64,000 bases of DNA, from NCBI GenBank assembly GCA_900547455.1, contig URGV01000001.1, positions 124,001 to 188,000 of the forward strand. The letters run 5' to 3'. The position numbers and the translations under genes were made by a program. Below, one piece after another: positions 34,350 through 42,660 of the stretch (positions within the stretch are counted from its first letter, which is position 1; each line of letters starts with the position of its first letter). Source of the stretch: an uncultured Oscillospiraceae bacterium (GTDB lineage: Bacteria > Bacillota > Clostridia > Oscillospirales > Ruminococcaceae). Under the pieces are notes generated by a model, which saw only the letters and a list, made by a program, of their open reading frames with translations, did not search any database and was not told the DNA's origin.

Positions 34350-35285
34350 TTAGCGATTCTTGCTTTTTTCTTCTTCCAGATGCTGGATGCACTCGGTGCA
34401 GTGTTTTAAATAAATCTGGCGGAAAGAGGGGTATTCGCCCAGCCCTTTTAGAATGGCCTCGGTCTGATAGCCTGCCTGCTCGAACAGATGCAGCCAGGAA
34501 TCTTCGTCGGTGCACATATCGTTGATGGCGTGGTCTCCAGCCACCACCATCAGTGGGGCCAAAACAACCTTTTTGGCATGGATGGCGGCGACCTCTTTCA
34601 TCACTGTCTGCAGGTCAGGGTAGCCTTCCACCGTACCGATGAAGAAATTCCGGCAGCCTTCTGCCTTCAGGCGATAATCCAGCGCGGGATAGGTCGCGTT
34701 GGCGGGGTGGTCAGTGCCGTGTCCCATCAAGACAAGGGCGGTACTGTCGTCGCGGGCAATTTCATTAAATTCTTTTAAGAGAGCATCTACCACCAGACGG
34801 TAATCCTCAAAGGAGGTCAGCAGCGGCCAGCCACAGATGATGTGGGGAAAACGATCCTCCCAGCGGGCTACCTCCTGGCGGACGTCGTCGAACTCAAAGC
34901 CGTTCATCAAATGGGTGGGCTGGCAGATTACGGTGCCGAATCCCTCGTCGTAAAGTTTTTGCAGCGCCTGTTCCACCGTGTCGATCTCGATGCCGTCACG
35001 CTGGCGCAGCTTTTTAATAATCATACCGCTGGTGAAGGCGCGGCGAACGGTGTAATCTGGGAAGGCGCTGCGGAAATCTTCCTCAATGGCGCCAATGGTT
35101 TTCTCGCGGGTATCAGCATAGCTGGTTCCAAAGCTGACCACCAGGATAGCTTTCTTGTCTGGATTTGGAACAACGCTGCCGGTAAGATAAAGAGGCTTTT
35201 GTTCTGCCTGCTGTTTTTTGCGCAGCGCAGAAACGCAAAGGCCTGCGGCGGCGCAGAGCAGACCAATTCCGATGATTTTTTTCAA
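34350..35285 (-). CDS. cbiK: Sirohydrochlorin cobaltochelatase, membrane-anchored (CbiK type)
   Basis: This 311-residue anaerobic cobaltochelatase of the cobalamin pathway inserts Co2+ into sirohydrochlorin. Its N-terminal hydrophobic segment (IIGIGLLCAAAGLCVSAL) makes it membrane-anchored, like the periplasmic CbiK of Desulfovibrio. The catalytic domain shows ILVVSFGTSYADTREKTI, PTHLMNG, the metal His in VLMGHGTDHPAN and VVAGDHAIND. The start is TTG at 35285 with GGAGGGG 5 bases upstream. No other cobalamin gene is nearby, so a role in heme or metal handling at the surface is equally possible. Confidence 0.88.
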   Translation of the reverse strand: MKKIIGIGLLCAAAGLCVSALRKKQQAEQKPLYLTGSVVPNPDKKAILVVSFGTSYADTREKTIGAIEEDFRSAFPDYTVRRAFTSGMIIKKLRQRDGIEIDTVEQALQKLYDEGFGTVICQPTHLMNGFEFDDVRQEVARWEDRFPHIICGWPLLTSFEDYRLVVDALLKEFNEIARDDSTALVLMGHGTDHPANATYPALDYRLKAEGCRNFFIGTVEGYPDLQTVMKEVAAIHAKKVVLAPLMVVAGDHAINDMCTDEDSWLHLFEQAGYQTEAILKGLGEYPSFRQIYLKHCTECIQHLEEEKSKNR

Positions 35286-35317
35286 AAAATCCCCTCCATA
35301 AAATATTGTTCCAGAAA

Positions 35318-35346
35318 AATATACCACGAATCTCTCAATTGTACAA
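35318..35346 (-). promoter_or_regulatory. Promoter of the CbiK gene
   Basis: Minus strand: TTGTAC (35346-35341), 17 bases, TATATT (35323-35318). Confidence 0.7.
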
Positions 35347-35451
35347 GCGCGAAATCAGGAGAGGGTATTTGTCCTTACTTTTTTGGGCAAACAGAACAAG
35401 GAAGAAGGGAAAAAAGAAACAAAATGACAGGTGGAAGATTGAAAAAAATTA

Positions 35452-35460
35452 TGATATAAT
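35452..35460 (+). promoter_or_regulatory. Extended -10 promoter of the DUF6506 gene
   Basis: TGA plus perfect TATAAT (35455-35460), 35 bases before the ATG; no clear -35. Confidence 0.5.
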
Positions 35461-35494
35461 GGGAAGGCAAAGAAAAACAGAAAGGTGATTTTGG

Positions 35495-35800
35495 ATGCTC
35501 CCAAAGAAAAAATTTGCGATGGTGCTGATGGGTCAGCAGTATTGCTCCCGGAAGGATTATGCTGTGTTGGAGACCCAAGCGGTTGAAACACATATAATAA
35601 CGGTAAATTCGTCGGAACAGGCGATTGAGATGGCAAGACAGTTGGCGGCCGATGGCTTTGGCGCCATCGAAGTTTGCGGCGCTTTTGGAGAAGAGCTTCC
35701 GCGTCGGATGTATGAGGCGACTGGGAAGACGGTTAGCGTCGGGTATATTGTCTGCCCGGAGGACGAAAAGGAACTGTCAGACCACTTTTGGGCACAGTAA
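35495..35800 (+). CDS. DUF6506-like small protein
   Basis: A 101-residue cytosolic protein that resembles the uncharacterised DUF6506 family (KFAMVLMGQQYCSRKDYAVLET at the start; FGAIEVCGAFGEE in the middle). The alternating strands and helices suggest a small alpha/beta fold. AAAGGTG precedes the ATG. It is monocistronic, with its own promoter and a strong terminator. No function can be assigned. Confidence 0.78.
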   Translation: MLPKKKFAMVLMGQQYCSRKDYAVLETQAVETHIITVNSSEQAIEMARQLAADGFGAIEVCGAFGEELPRRMYEATGKTVSVGYIVCPEDEKELSDHFWAQ

Positions 35801-35815
35801 AATTGCAGTATTCAG

Positions 35816-35855
35816 GAGGGGCTGCAAGACCAATCTGGTCTTGCAGCCCCTCTTT
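35816..35855. terminator. Terminator between the DUF6506 gene and the first YitT gene
   Basis: Perfect 17-bp stem (35816-35832 with 35836-35852), 3-base loop, then TTT. Lies between convergent genes. Confidence 0.88.
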
Positions 35856-35865
35856 GCATCCGTGA

Positions 35866-36768
35866 TTACGAGTTTTGTTTTTTCTCCTTTTTCTTTTTGC
35901 GCTGCTGGAATTCCCGGAATCCCAGACCGGTGATTTCGCCGGCTTCGTTGACGACAATAAAGGCATTGATGTCAATTTCATGAATGATATCGTAAATCTT
36001 GTGTACCTCCTGACGGCTGACAGCGCACATCAGGACGGTGCCCTCCTGACCGCTATAGGCGCCGCGGGAGCGCAGTTCGGTGACGCCGCGCTCTAGGTCA
36101 TCCATAATGCGGCGGGCAATCTCTTTGTTTTTCGGTGATATGATAAACATCACCTTTCCGGTTCCCCGGTCTGTGCCGTATAGGACGGCGTCAATGACCT
36201 TGGAAGTGATGTAGATGACTAAAATGGCGTACAGAGGGCTTTCATATTCTTGATAAACGACGGCGGAAGCGAGGACGATAACCAGGTCGATGACCATGAT
36301 GAATTTGCCCAGAGAAAATCCGTGGATGTGCAGGGAAAGCAGGTTTGCTGCAAGCTCGGTGCCTCCGGTAGTGCCGCCGCGCATCAGGATCAGTGCCAGC
36401 CCCAGGCCGGCAAGACATCCGCCAAAGACGATGGTGATCAGCGGTTCCCCCTGGTACTGTGGCAGGTAGGGGACCATCACGTCAATCATTGCGGAGGAGA
36501 CGATGGTGGCGACGACCGTTTTGATGATAATCTGGTAGCCCATTTCGACATAAGCCCAGATCAGCAAAGGGACATTCATCAGTATGTTGGCTGTACCGAT
36601 GGGGATGCCGAACATATGGTTGAGGATGGTGGCGACACCGGTCAATCCACCGGCTGCAATCTGGTTGGGAGCGGTAAAGGTATCGATGGAAACCGCGAAC
36701 AAAAAACTGCCCGCCAGAAAGAACACGGCGTCCATCAAAAGGTTTTTTACTTTTTTCTGCGTAGTCAA
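35866..36768 (-). CDS. YitT family membrane protein, copy 1
   Basis: This 300-residue protein of the YitT family (DUF161 membrane domain plus C-terminal DUF2179) has about five to six helices in residues 10-180, with FTAPNQIAAGGLTGVATILN and the Gly-rich MRGGTTGGTELAA signature. A cytoplasmic DUF2179 domain follows (about 205-290, with VMFIISPKNKEIARRIMDDLERG). TTG at 36768 is the start, 8 bases after AGGAGG. A paralogue lies 0.9 kb away. Role unknown. Confidence 0.9.
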   Translation of the reverse strand: MTTQKKVKNLLMDAVFFLAGSFLFAVSIDTFTAPNQIAAGGLTGVATILNHMFGIPIGTANILMNVPLLIWAYVEMGYQIIIKTVVATIVSSAMIDVMVPYLPQYQGEPLITIVFGGCLAGLGLALILMRGGTTGGTELAANLLSLHIHGFSLGKFIMVIDLVIVLASAVVYQEYESPLYAILVIYITSKVIDAVLYGTDRGTGKVMFIISPKNKEIARRIMDDLERGVTELRSRGAYSGQEGTVLMCAVSRQEVHKIYDIIHEIDINAFIVVNEAGEITGLGFREFQQRKKKKEKKQNS

Positions 36769-36850
36769 GGGACATGCCTCCTTATCAAAAAAATCCTATT
36801 AATACCAGTATATCCTAAAAAGCAAAAAAATTCAAATAAAATCCCCATAC

Positions 36851-36885
36851 AAAAATGCCCCGACAAACACAGTCGAGGCAAAAAA
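36851..36885. terminator. Intrinsic terminator after the zinc-ribbon gene
   Basis: 9-bp stem TGCCCCGAC (36856-36864) with GTCGAGGCA (36872-36880), one G-U pair, flanked by A/T runs so that it works for the leftward gene. Confidence 0.8.
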
Positions 36886-36931
36886 GAAAAGAAAATCGGA
36901 TTTTTTGAAAAGGAAAGCGAAGAAAAAGGAC

Positions 36932-37324
36932 TTAGACTTTTTTAACAAATTCGTGTCGGCATTTTGGGCAGGTGATCTGGATCTTACCGCGACCTTTTGG
37001 AACGCGGATTTTCTGTCCGCAGGAAGGGCAGCGCAGGTGGCGGTGGGTGCGCAGATCCTTCAAACCGGAAATTTTAGAGGAGATCGCGCGGACGATGGGA
37101 TCGGTCAACTGCATGAATTTCTGGTTTTCCGCATAACGCCGGCTGATGTTGCGCGAAAAAATCCTCCAGACGCAGATAGCAGCCAGCACAAAGGCAAGGA
37201 TGTAAAGCACATCCCAACCGGTAAAGGTAAAAATAATATCGAGCAGAAGCACGACAATCAGCATGAACAGACCAAGCCGGTCGGTTCCGTATCGCCCGTA
37301 CATCAATTTTGTCAACCAATTCAT
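36932..37324 (-). CDS. Small membrane protein with a C-terminal zinc ribbon
   Basis: This 130-residue protein has two adjacent hydrophobic segments (about 18-36 and 40-56), a basic linker, and a C-terminal zinc ribbon with CPSCG and CPKCR about 22 residues apart, flanked by Lys/Arg-rich strands (KIRVPKGRGKIQ). The ribbon should face the cytoplasm. The ATG at 37324 follows AGGAGG by 9 bases; an upstream in-frame extension has no site. No family name or function is recognised. Confidence 0.83.
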   Translation of the reverse strand: MNWLTKLMYGRYGTDRLGLFMLIVVLLLDIIFTFTGWDVLYILAFVLAAICVWRIFSRNISRRYAENQKFMQLTDPIVRAISSKISGLKDLRTHRHLRCPSCGQKIRVPKGRGKIQITCPKCRHEFVKKV

Positions 37325-37583
37325 AGAAAACATCCTCCTAAAAAACTCGAACATCCATTGATACCTTATTATAGACGAAATTCGTGAATGGAATATGTCT
37401 TTTTTGCTGTTGTTTTGAAAATATGGAAAAGAAAGGCAAAAGAGGATCGGAATATACACTTTAAAGCACCAAAATTTCTGACAAAAATATCAAATATCAA
37501 TTAAAACAACTATTGAAAAAAGAGAATTTTTTTGTGATTGTGCAAAATAGAGCCTTTTTACTCTTGTGCTTTATCACAGTGAC
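37325..37583. other. AT-rich spacer between divergent genes
   Basis: Nothing coding is visible. The stretch separates the leftward zinc-ribbon gene from the promoter of the second YitT gene. Confidence 0.6.
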
Positions 37584-37612
37584 TTGCCCGGAAAAATGGA
37601 GGGTGCTATAAT
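37584..37612 (+). promoter_or_regulatory. Promoter of the second YitT gene
   Basis: TTGCCC (37584-37589), 17 bases, TATAAT (37607-37612) with TGC extended -10 at 37604-37606. Confidence 0.75.
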
Positions 37613-37673
37613 GGGAACGTTTGAGAGGGCACACCATTGTGCCAAGAAAAGATAGAGGAGTGTTTTTAGCAAG

Positions 37674-38540
37674 ATGAAAAAGAAGATAGAAAAGGTTTTG
37701 ATCATGATTCTGGGCAACGCCGTTTTGGCGTTGGGGACGGCGGCCTTTGTAGTACCAAACGGCCTGATCTCCGGCGGAGTCACAGGTATCGGTCTGATTT
37801 TGGAGCACTTTTTTGGCCTGCCGGTCGATGTCGGTGTTTTTGTCGGGGATGCTGTCCTGTTTTTGCTGGGCGCAGCGGTGATGGGCAAGGCTTTTGCTGC
37901 CACCATCATTTTAAGTACCATCGTCTACCCGACCTTCTTTTCGCTGTTTGGCAAAATTCCCTTTTTGACCAGCCTCACCGACGATAAGCTGATGGCGGCC
38001 ATCTATGCCGGACTGCTGATGGGAGCGGGAATCGGTTTGGTCATCAAGGTGGGTGGATCCACCGGAGGCATGGACATCCCGCCGATTATCCTGCACAAGC
38101 TGTTCGGCCTCTCCATTCCGGTGATGATCTATGTGGGGGACACAGCGCTGCTGCTGATTCAGGCGATCTATTCCTCGACAGAGCAGGTGCTGTACGGCAT
38201 CCTGGTGGTTCTGCTGAACAGCATCGTGATGGATAAGGTGCTGATTATGGGACAGAAGCAGACCCAGGTTGTGGTAATCAGCCCGCAATATGAAAAGATC
38301 AACCAGATGATTCACCAGCAGATGGACCGCGGTTCCACCCTGTTGCACGCCACCACCGGTCTGGAAAAGTCGGATCAGAAGGTGGTTATGACCGTAATCT
38401 CGAATCGCCAGCTTGCGCATCTCAACGAACTGATTCTGCAGATCGATCCTCAGGCGTTCGTTGTTGCCAGCGAGGTGAACGAGGTCAAAGGCAGAGGGTT
38501 TACCTTGAGCAAATTGTCGAAAAATATCGCGGAGAAATAA
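37674..38540 (+). CDS. YitT family membrane protein, copy 2
   Basis: This 288-residue paralogue of copy 1 has the same layout: VVPNGLISGGVTGIGLILEHF, KVGGSTGGMDIPP in the membrane domain and a C-terminal DUF2179 region (VVVISPQYEKINQMIHQQMDRGSTLLH). GAGGAG lies about 14 bases before the ATG, a long spacing. The copies differ widely in sequence, so this is an old duplication or separate acquisition rather than a recent one. Confidence 0.9.
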   Translation: MKKKIEKVLIMILGNAVLALGTAAFVVPNGLISGGVTGIGLILEHFFGLPVDVGVFVGDAVLFLLGAAVMGKAFAATIILSTIVYPTFFSLFGKIPFLTSLTDDKLMAAIYAGLLMGAGIGLVIKVGGSTGGMDIPPIILHKLFGLSIPVMIYVGDTALLLIQAIYSSTEQVLYGILVVLLNSIVMDKVLIMGQKQTQVVVISPQYEKINQMIHQQMDRGSTLLHATTGLEKSDQKVVMTVISNRQLAHLNELILQIDPQAFVVASEVNEVKGRGFTLSKLSKNIAEK

Positions 38541-38650
38541 GCTGCTTTGCTGGAAATATTTTCTGAAACAAATTTTAAATCCAGACCCCTTCCTTTTCCT
38601 ATTTTGATATGTTACAATAGTCTATAAATAAAAGGGAGGTCGTGATCTTT

Positions 38651-40459
38651 ATGCAAAAGAAGTTTTTGGGAGCGCTGGGAATGGCGCTGGTCCTGATGAC
38701 TGGCACGATGGCGATGCCGGTGCAGGTCTGCGCAAAGGATTATCAGGATCGCGAGGCGATTCTGGACACAGGCTTTGTCCTGGACACCGACTACACGCTG
38801 CAGCTGGCCAATCCCTCGGAAGATATTTCCACGACGGAAAGCTATTATTATATCACGGGTTCCTCCGATCCGGATGATCCTTTGACCTGCAACGGGGAAG
38901 AGGTGGCGGACCGTGGCATCTACGGCAGTTTCGGCATCTATGCTTCGCTGGAGATGGGGGAGAATGAATTTGTGTTTGAAAATGGAGAGGACACCGTTTC
39001 CCTCACCATTACACGAACCGAACCCTCCACTTCGGGCGGTGGAATCGCAACTATTACAAACCTGCGGCGGATGGGGCCGAGCTCGGACGATATTGCCAAA
39101 GCAGGGGACACCTATCAGATTCGGTGTACAGCTCCGGCCAATGGAGAGGTAACCGCCACCATTGGCGGGGAAACCTACGTCTTGGAACAGGAAGCAATTG
39201 CCACAACCGGTGTGGAGGCTTACTATTCCACCGAGATCACCCTTCCCGATGTCACCGACGGCCAGGTGGAAAATCTGGGTCAAATTCAGTACAAACTGAC
39301 CTTTGACGGGACAACCTCCTCGGGAACATCGGAGGGAGATCTGTATGTGACCGGCAAGGACGCCTATGTGATTGTGCGGGTCAACCAAAATTCGGCTATC
39401 CTGTATGAGGACGGGGAGGACGGCTCCAATCATGTCTCTTTGCTCAGCCCGGGAGCGGTGGATGCGGTGGTCGACTGCACCGACGGTTATTTTCAGCTGA
39501 GCATGGGCAGCTGGATCAGCAAATCCTACGTTGATATTCTAGAAGACCAGACCGAATGGGCAGACACCGTCACCGATACCAGCTACACGGTAGGGGATGA
39601 CGGGGAATATCTGGTCCTGTCCGGAAATGCGTCCCCTTCCTTTAAGGCTTATAACACGAGCGAGAAGGTGACCATCCGCTTTTACAACACAACGGGCATC
39701 GAGCTGGACCACATCAACAGCAACCTTTTTTCCTCGATGACCATCCGCGAGGAGGACGGCAACACCACGCTGGAATTTTATAAGCGGGACAGCGTTGAAA
39801 CAGTTGGTTACGACATAAGCTACGACGGGAATGGCAACACCACTGTCTTCTTTAATCCAAAGGCGTCGGTGGGCAGCGAGAGCGCTCCGCTGAAAAATAT
39901 GACCATTGTGGTTGACCCGGGACATGGTGGCCTGGATGGTGGCGCTCAGGGCGTCCTGTACGGCATTGGCCCGGTGGAGAAGGACATCACCATGGCCCAC
40001 GCGCTGGTCCTGCAGAATCGCTTGGAGAGTTTGGGTGCGCAGGTGATTCTAGCTGTATCGCCGGATCAGGACAACTCCACCAAGGTGGAAATGACCGACC
40101 GCGTCGAGCTGGCAAAAGAAAATGAGGCGGACTTTTATATCTCGTTGCACTGCAACAGTATCGCAGCCAATTCCAATGGACTCAAGCCCAGCGGCACAGA
40201 AATTTACTATTATGAAAATAACTCCAAGCTCCTGGCTGATTCCATCCTGGAAAAGATCACCGAATACAACAATCGGGATGCGCGGAAGGTCATTTACGGA
40301 AACTTTTATGTTACACGCAACCCAATCTGCCCTTCCATGCTGGTCGAGATGGGATTTATCAGTAACCCTGTCGAATACGATGAATTGTGCAGCCCGGATT
40401 CGATGTACCAGACAGCCAATGCGATTGCAGATGCGCTGATCAAATATGTAGAAGAATAA
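38651..40459 (+). CDS. N-acetylmuramoyl-L-alanine amidase (Amidase_3), secreted
   Basis: This roughly 602-residue secreted peptidoglycan hydrolase cleaves the MurNAc-L-Ala bond. A signal peptide (cleavage after VQVCA) is followed by about 380 residues of beta-rich, unassigned domains, then a C-terminal Amidase_3 domain. Zinc ligands are His in DPGHGGLDGG, Glu in VEKDITMA and His in ISLHCNS; the catalytic Glu is in VEMGFISNPVE. ATG 38651 is preferred (GGGAGGT 10 bases upstream) over GTG 38642. Monocistronic, with a terminator at 40465. Confidence 0.93.
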   Translation: MQKKFLGALGMALVLMTGTMAMPVQVCAKDYQDREAILDTGFVLDTDYTLQLANPSEDISTTESYYYITGSSDPDDPLTCNGEEVADRGIYGSFGIYASLEMGENEFVFENGEDTVSLTITRTEPSTSGGGIATITNLRRMGPSSDDIAKAGDTYQIRCTAPANGEVTATIGGETYVLEQEAIATTGVEAYYSTEITLPDVTDGQVENLGQIQYKLTFDGTTSSGTSEGDLYVTGKDAYVIVRVNQNSAILYEDGEDGSNHVSLLSPGAVDAVVDCTDGYFQLSMGSWISKSYVDILEDQTEWADTVTDTSYTVGDDGEYLVLSGNASPSFKAYNTSEKVTIRFYNTTGIELDHINSNLFSSMTIREEDGNTTLEFYKRDSVETVGYDISYDGNGNTTVFFNPKASVGSESAPLKNMTIVVDPGHGGLDGGAQGVLYGIGPVEKDITMAHALVLQNRLESLGAQVILAVSPDQDNSTKVEMTDRVELAKENEADFYISLHCNSIAANSNGLKPSGTEIYYYENNSKLLADSILEKITEYNNRDARKVIYGNFYVTRNPICPSMLVEMGFISNPVEYDELCSPDSMYQTANAIADALIKYVEE

Positions 40460-40464
40460 GATTT

Positions 40465-40507
40465 CAGCGTTCTGTCTCTGAAATGGAGGACAGGACGCTG
40501 TTTTTTT
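40465..40507 (+). terminator. Intrinsic terminator after the amidase gene
   Basis: A 12-bp-plus stem from CAGCGT (40465) to ACGCTG (40500) with one G-U pair, then seven T. Confidence 0.9.
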
Positions 40508-40667
40508 GCATAAAAAAATAAAATTAAGACAAATGTGTATAGATGAAAAGTGAGAAAAGTGGCTGACAATATAAAATACAGGTAACAAACAGGGAAGAAA
40601 ATAGTCACTATATAAAGGGAAACAGATACCCAGAAAATATTCCTCAAATGTAAAGGAGGCTTATCCC

Positions 40668-41564
40668 GTGACGAATATCTTTTTTTGCTCCCTGCTTGAA
40701 GCGTCGATTATTGTTTCTGTGGCAATTTTGCTGCTGCTGATTTTTCATAAACGCCTGACACAATATTCTCCCAGCTGTCGCATGATCTTCTGGATGATTT
40801 TGGCCTGCCGCCTGTTGATTCCCTGCCCGGTCGGTATTCTTTATTTTGGTACCCCGCCCCATAATACGGCTTTGGCGGTTGGGTTAAGAATCGTCTGGCT
40901 GATCGGTGCAGTGCTTTTGTTTGGCGGTCACCTGCTTGCTTATCTTCGCTTTGAAAGAAAAATGCAGCGGGGAAGGGCAGCCAGTGCATTGTCCATGTCG
41001 GAACAGTATCAGATCCAGGCGGTTTTCGAAAAAGTAAAGGCTGCCCTAGGGGTAAAATCTTCGGTCGAACTGTGGATTTCCGCTGAGGCTTCCGGTCCGA
41101 TGCTGCTGGGTTTTCTGCGGCCCAAGGTTGTGCTGCCCGACTGTATGCTGGCGCAGGAAAAACTGGAGATGATCTTCCGCCACGAGTTGCTGCACCATCG
41201 CCGGCATGACTGCTGGTACCGTCTGCTGATGCTGCTCACCCAATCGGTGCACTGGTTCAATCCACTGGTGTGGTTGATGGCAAGGCGCGCAGCGGAGGAT
41301 TTGGAAAGCGCCTGCGACCGCAGTGTCATCAAGGGACAGAGCCGGGAGTTTGTCGAAGAATACGCTCAGGCCCTACTGGAGACGGCAAAATGCCTGCTTC
41401 AGAGAAAGAAGGTGCGGCAGACGGTGCTGGTTTCCTATCTTTCCTCGGGTGCACAGCGCCTGAAGGAGCGGCTGGTGGAACTGTTCCAGCCGACCCGCCG
41501 GGAAGGAGGACCACTGATTATTTTGCTGGCCTTGTTGGCTGTTTTGGGAATTTATATTGTGTAG
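40668..41564 (+). CDS. BlaR1/MecR1-like M56 membrane metallopeptidase
   Basis: This 298-residue protein has an N-terminal membrane region (two to three helices), then the M56 peptidase domain with the gluzincin motif HELLHHRRHD (about 175-184) and WFNPLVWLMARRAAEDLESACD, the hallmark of BlaR1/MecR1 sensors. One last helix lies at the C-terminus. It lacks a C-terminal penicillin-binding sensor domain, and no BlaI/MecI repressor is beside it. GTG at 40668 follows AAAGGAGG by 8 bases. It may respond to an envelope cue other than beta-lactams. Confidence 0.85.
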   Translation: MTNIFFCSLLEASIIVSVAILLLLIFHKRLTQYSPSCRMIFWMILACRLLIPCPVGILYFGTPPHNTALAVGLRIVWLIGAVLLFGGHLLAYLRFERKMQRGRAASALSMSEQYQIQAVFEKVKAALGVKSSVELWISAEASGPMLLGFLRPKVVLPDCMLAQEKLEMIFRHELLHHRRHDCWYRLLMLLTQSVHWFNPLVWLMARRAAEDLESACDRSVIKGQSREFVEEYAQALLETAKCLLQRKKVRQTVLVSYLSSGAQRLKERLVELFQPTRREGGPLIILLALLAVLGIYIV

Positions 41565-41613
41565 GGAAACAAACGAATTTAAAGGAAATTCAAAATCCCA
41601 AGGCCTGTATTGG

Positions 41614-41642
41614 TTGTAATGGCTGTAAGAATATGGTATAAT
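41614..41642 (+). promoter_or_regulatory. Promoter of the asp23-nusB-recN operon
   Basis: TTGTAA (41614-41619), 17 bases, perfect TATAAT (41637-41642), TGG extended -10 at 41634-41636; about 100 bases of leader precede the first ATG. Confidence 0.8.
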
Positions 41643-41741
41643 ATTAGCTGAAAGCACAATGCTGCAAGATTACTTTTCCAAAAAACAACGCCTGTGAGAG
41701 GGCGATCGTTATTTTGTCTTTGGACACAGGAGGAATGAAGT

Positions 41742-42119
41742 ATGAACGTTGAAAACAACAATCAGCCGACTGGCAGCCTGAAAATTTCCCAGGATGTCCT
41801 GGCAACCATCGCAAATTTTGCGTCGGAGGAGATTGACGGCGTCGTTTCGCTGGCGAACACCTATGCGCCGATTAAGAGCCTGCTGAAAAGAGGAAGCATC
41901 GGCCGGCCGATTCAGATCAGCCTCAACGACGATGTCGCCGTTATCGATATCAGTGTCAACCTGAAATATGGCGCGAATATTCCACAGGTGGCGGAGGCGC
42001 TGCAGAAGACGGTCAAGGACGCAGTCCAGAACATGACCGGCATCACCGTTTCCAAGGTAAACGTGCATGTTGCGGGCATCGTTTTCCCGCAGACCGCGCC
42101 TGCAACCGTTGAAGAGTAA
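41742..42119 (+). CDS. Asp23/Gls24 family envelope stress protein
   Basis: This 125-residue cytosolic protein belongs to the Asp23/Gls24 family, which often binds the membrane through partners and responds to envelope stress. Residues 10-110 include ISQDVLATIANFASEEIDGVVSL and the internally repeated KVNVHVAGIVF-like strand. The family is usually first in the clostridial nusB operon, as here. AGGAGG lies before the ATG. A 90-base gap follows, with a small hairpin (TCCGGC/GCCGGA) before nusB. Confidence 0.92.
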   Translation: MNVENNNQPTGSLKISQDVLATIANFASEEIDGVVSLANTYAPIKSLLKRGSIGRPIQISLNDDVAVIDISVNLKYGANIPQVAEALQKTVKDAVQNMTGITVSKVNVHVAGIVFPQTAPATVEE

Positions 42120-42209
42120 GCGCATTTGCTCCCGTCAGGGATAACAGCTGTTTGAAAAAAGCATAGACCAGGTTTTGTGCCTCCGGCATAAAGCCGGAAA
42201 GGACAAAAC

Positions 42210-42620
42210 ATGAGCACAAAACGACATCAGGCCAGACAGGACGCGTTCTGTCTGCTTTTTGAAAAAACATTTACCGACGAGGATATCGATCAGATCATCG
42301 AAGGGGCAACACAGACCAGGGATTTGCAGGTGGACCGCTTCACACTGGATCTTGCCAAGGGAACGGTCGAGCACATGCAGGAGATCGACGCCCTGATTGA
42401 GCCAAAGCTGAAAAACTGGAAGCTCTCTCGCCTGTCTCGCGTTTCCCTTTCGGTTCTGCGCATGGCGGTGTATGAGCTGAAATATCTGACAGATATTCCG
42501 GCAGGGGTCACCATCAATGAGGCAGTGGAGCTGACCAAACAGTATGCCAGCGACGATGAGTACGCTTTTGTCAACGGTGTACTCGGCGCTGTTGCCAAAG
42601 ATTTGGGCCGCACCGAATAG
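42210..42620 (+). CDS. nusB: Transcription antitermination factor NusB
   Basis: This 136-residue all-helical RNA-binding protein joins NusE on boxA RNA in rRNA antitermination. RHQARQDAFCLLFEKTF at the start and SRVSLSVLRMAVYELKYLTDIPAGVTINEAVELTKQYA later are family-typical. An AAAGGAC site precedes the ATG, near the small TCCGGC hairpin that could affect initiation. Second gene of the operon. Confidence 0.96.
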   Translation: MSTKRHQARQDAFCLLFEKTFTDEDIDQIIEGATQTRDLQVDRFTLDLAKGTVEHMQEIDALIEPKLKNWKLSRLSRVSLSVLRMAVYELKYLTDIPAGVTINEAVELTKQYASDDEYAFVNGVLGAVAKDLGRTE

Positions 42621-42660
42621 GCTCTGCAAAGAATAGAATCATAAAGACAGGGTGAAAAAA

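Noticed and set aside
42159..42209. Hairpin TCCGGC/GCCGGA before nusB as a regulatory switch
   Set aside because: Only 6 bp, no competing fold or known motif; noted under nusB only.
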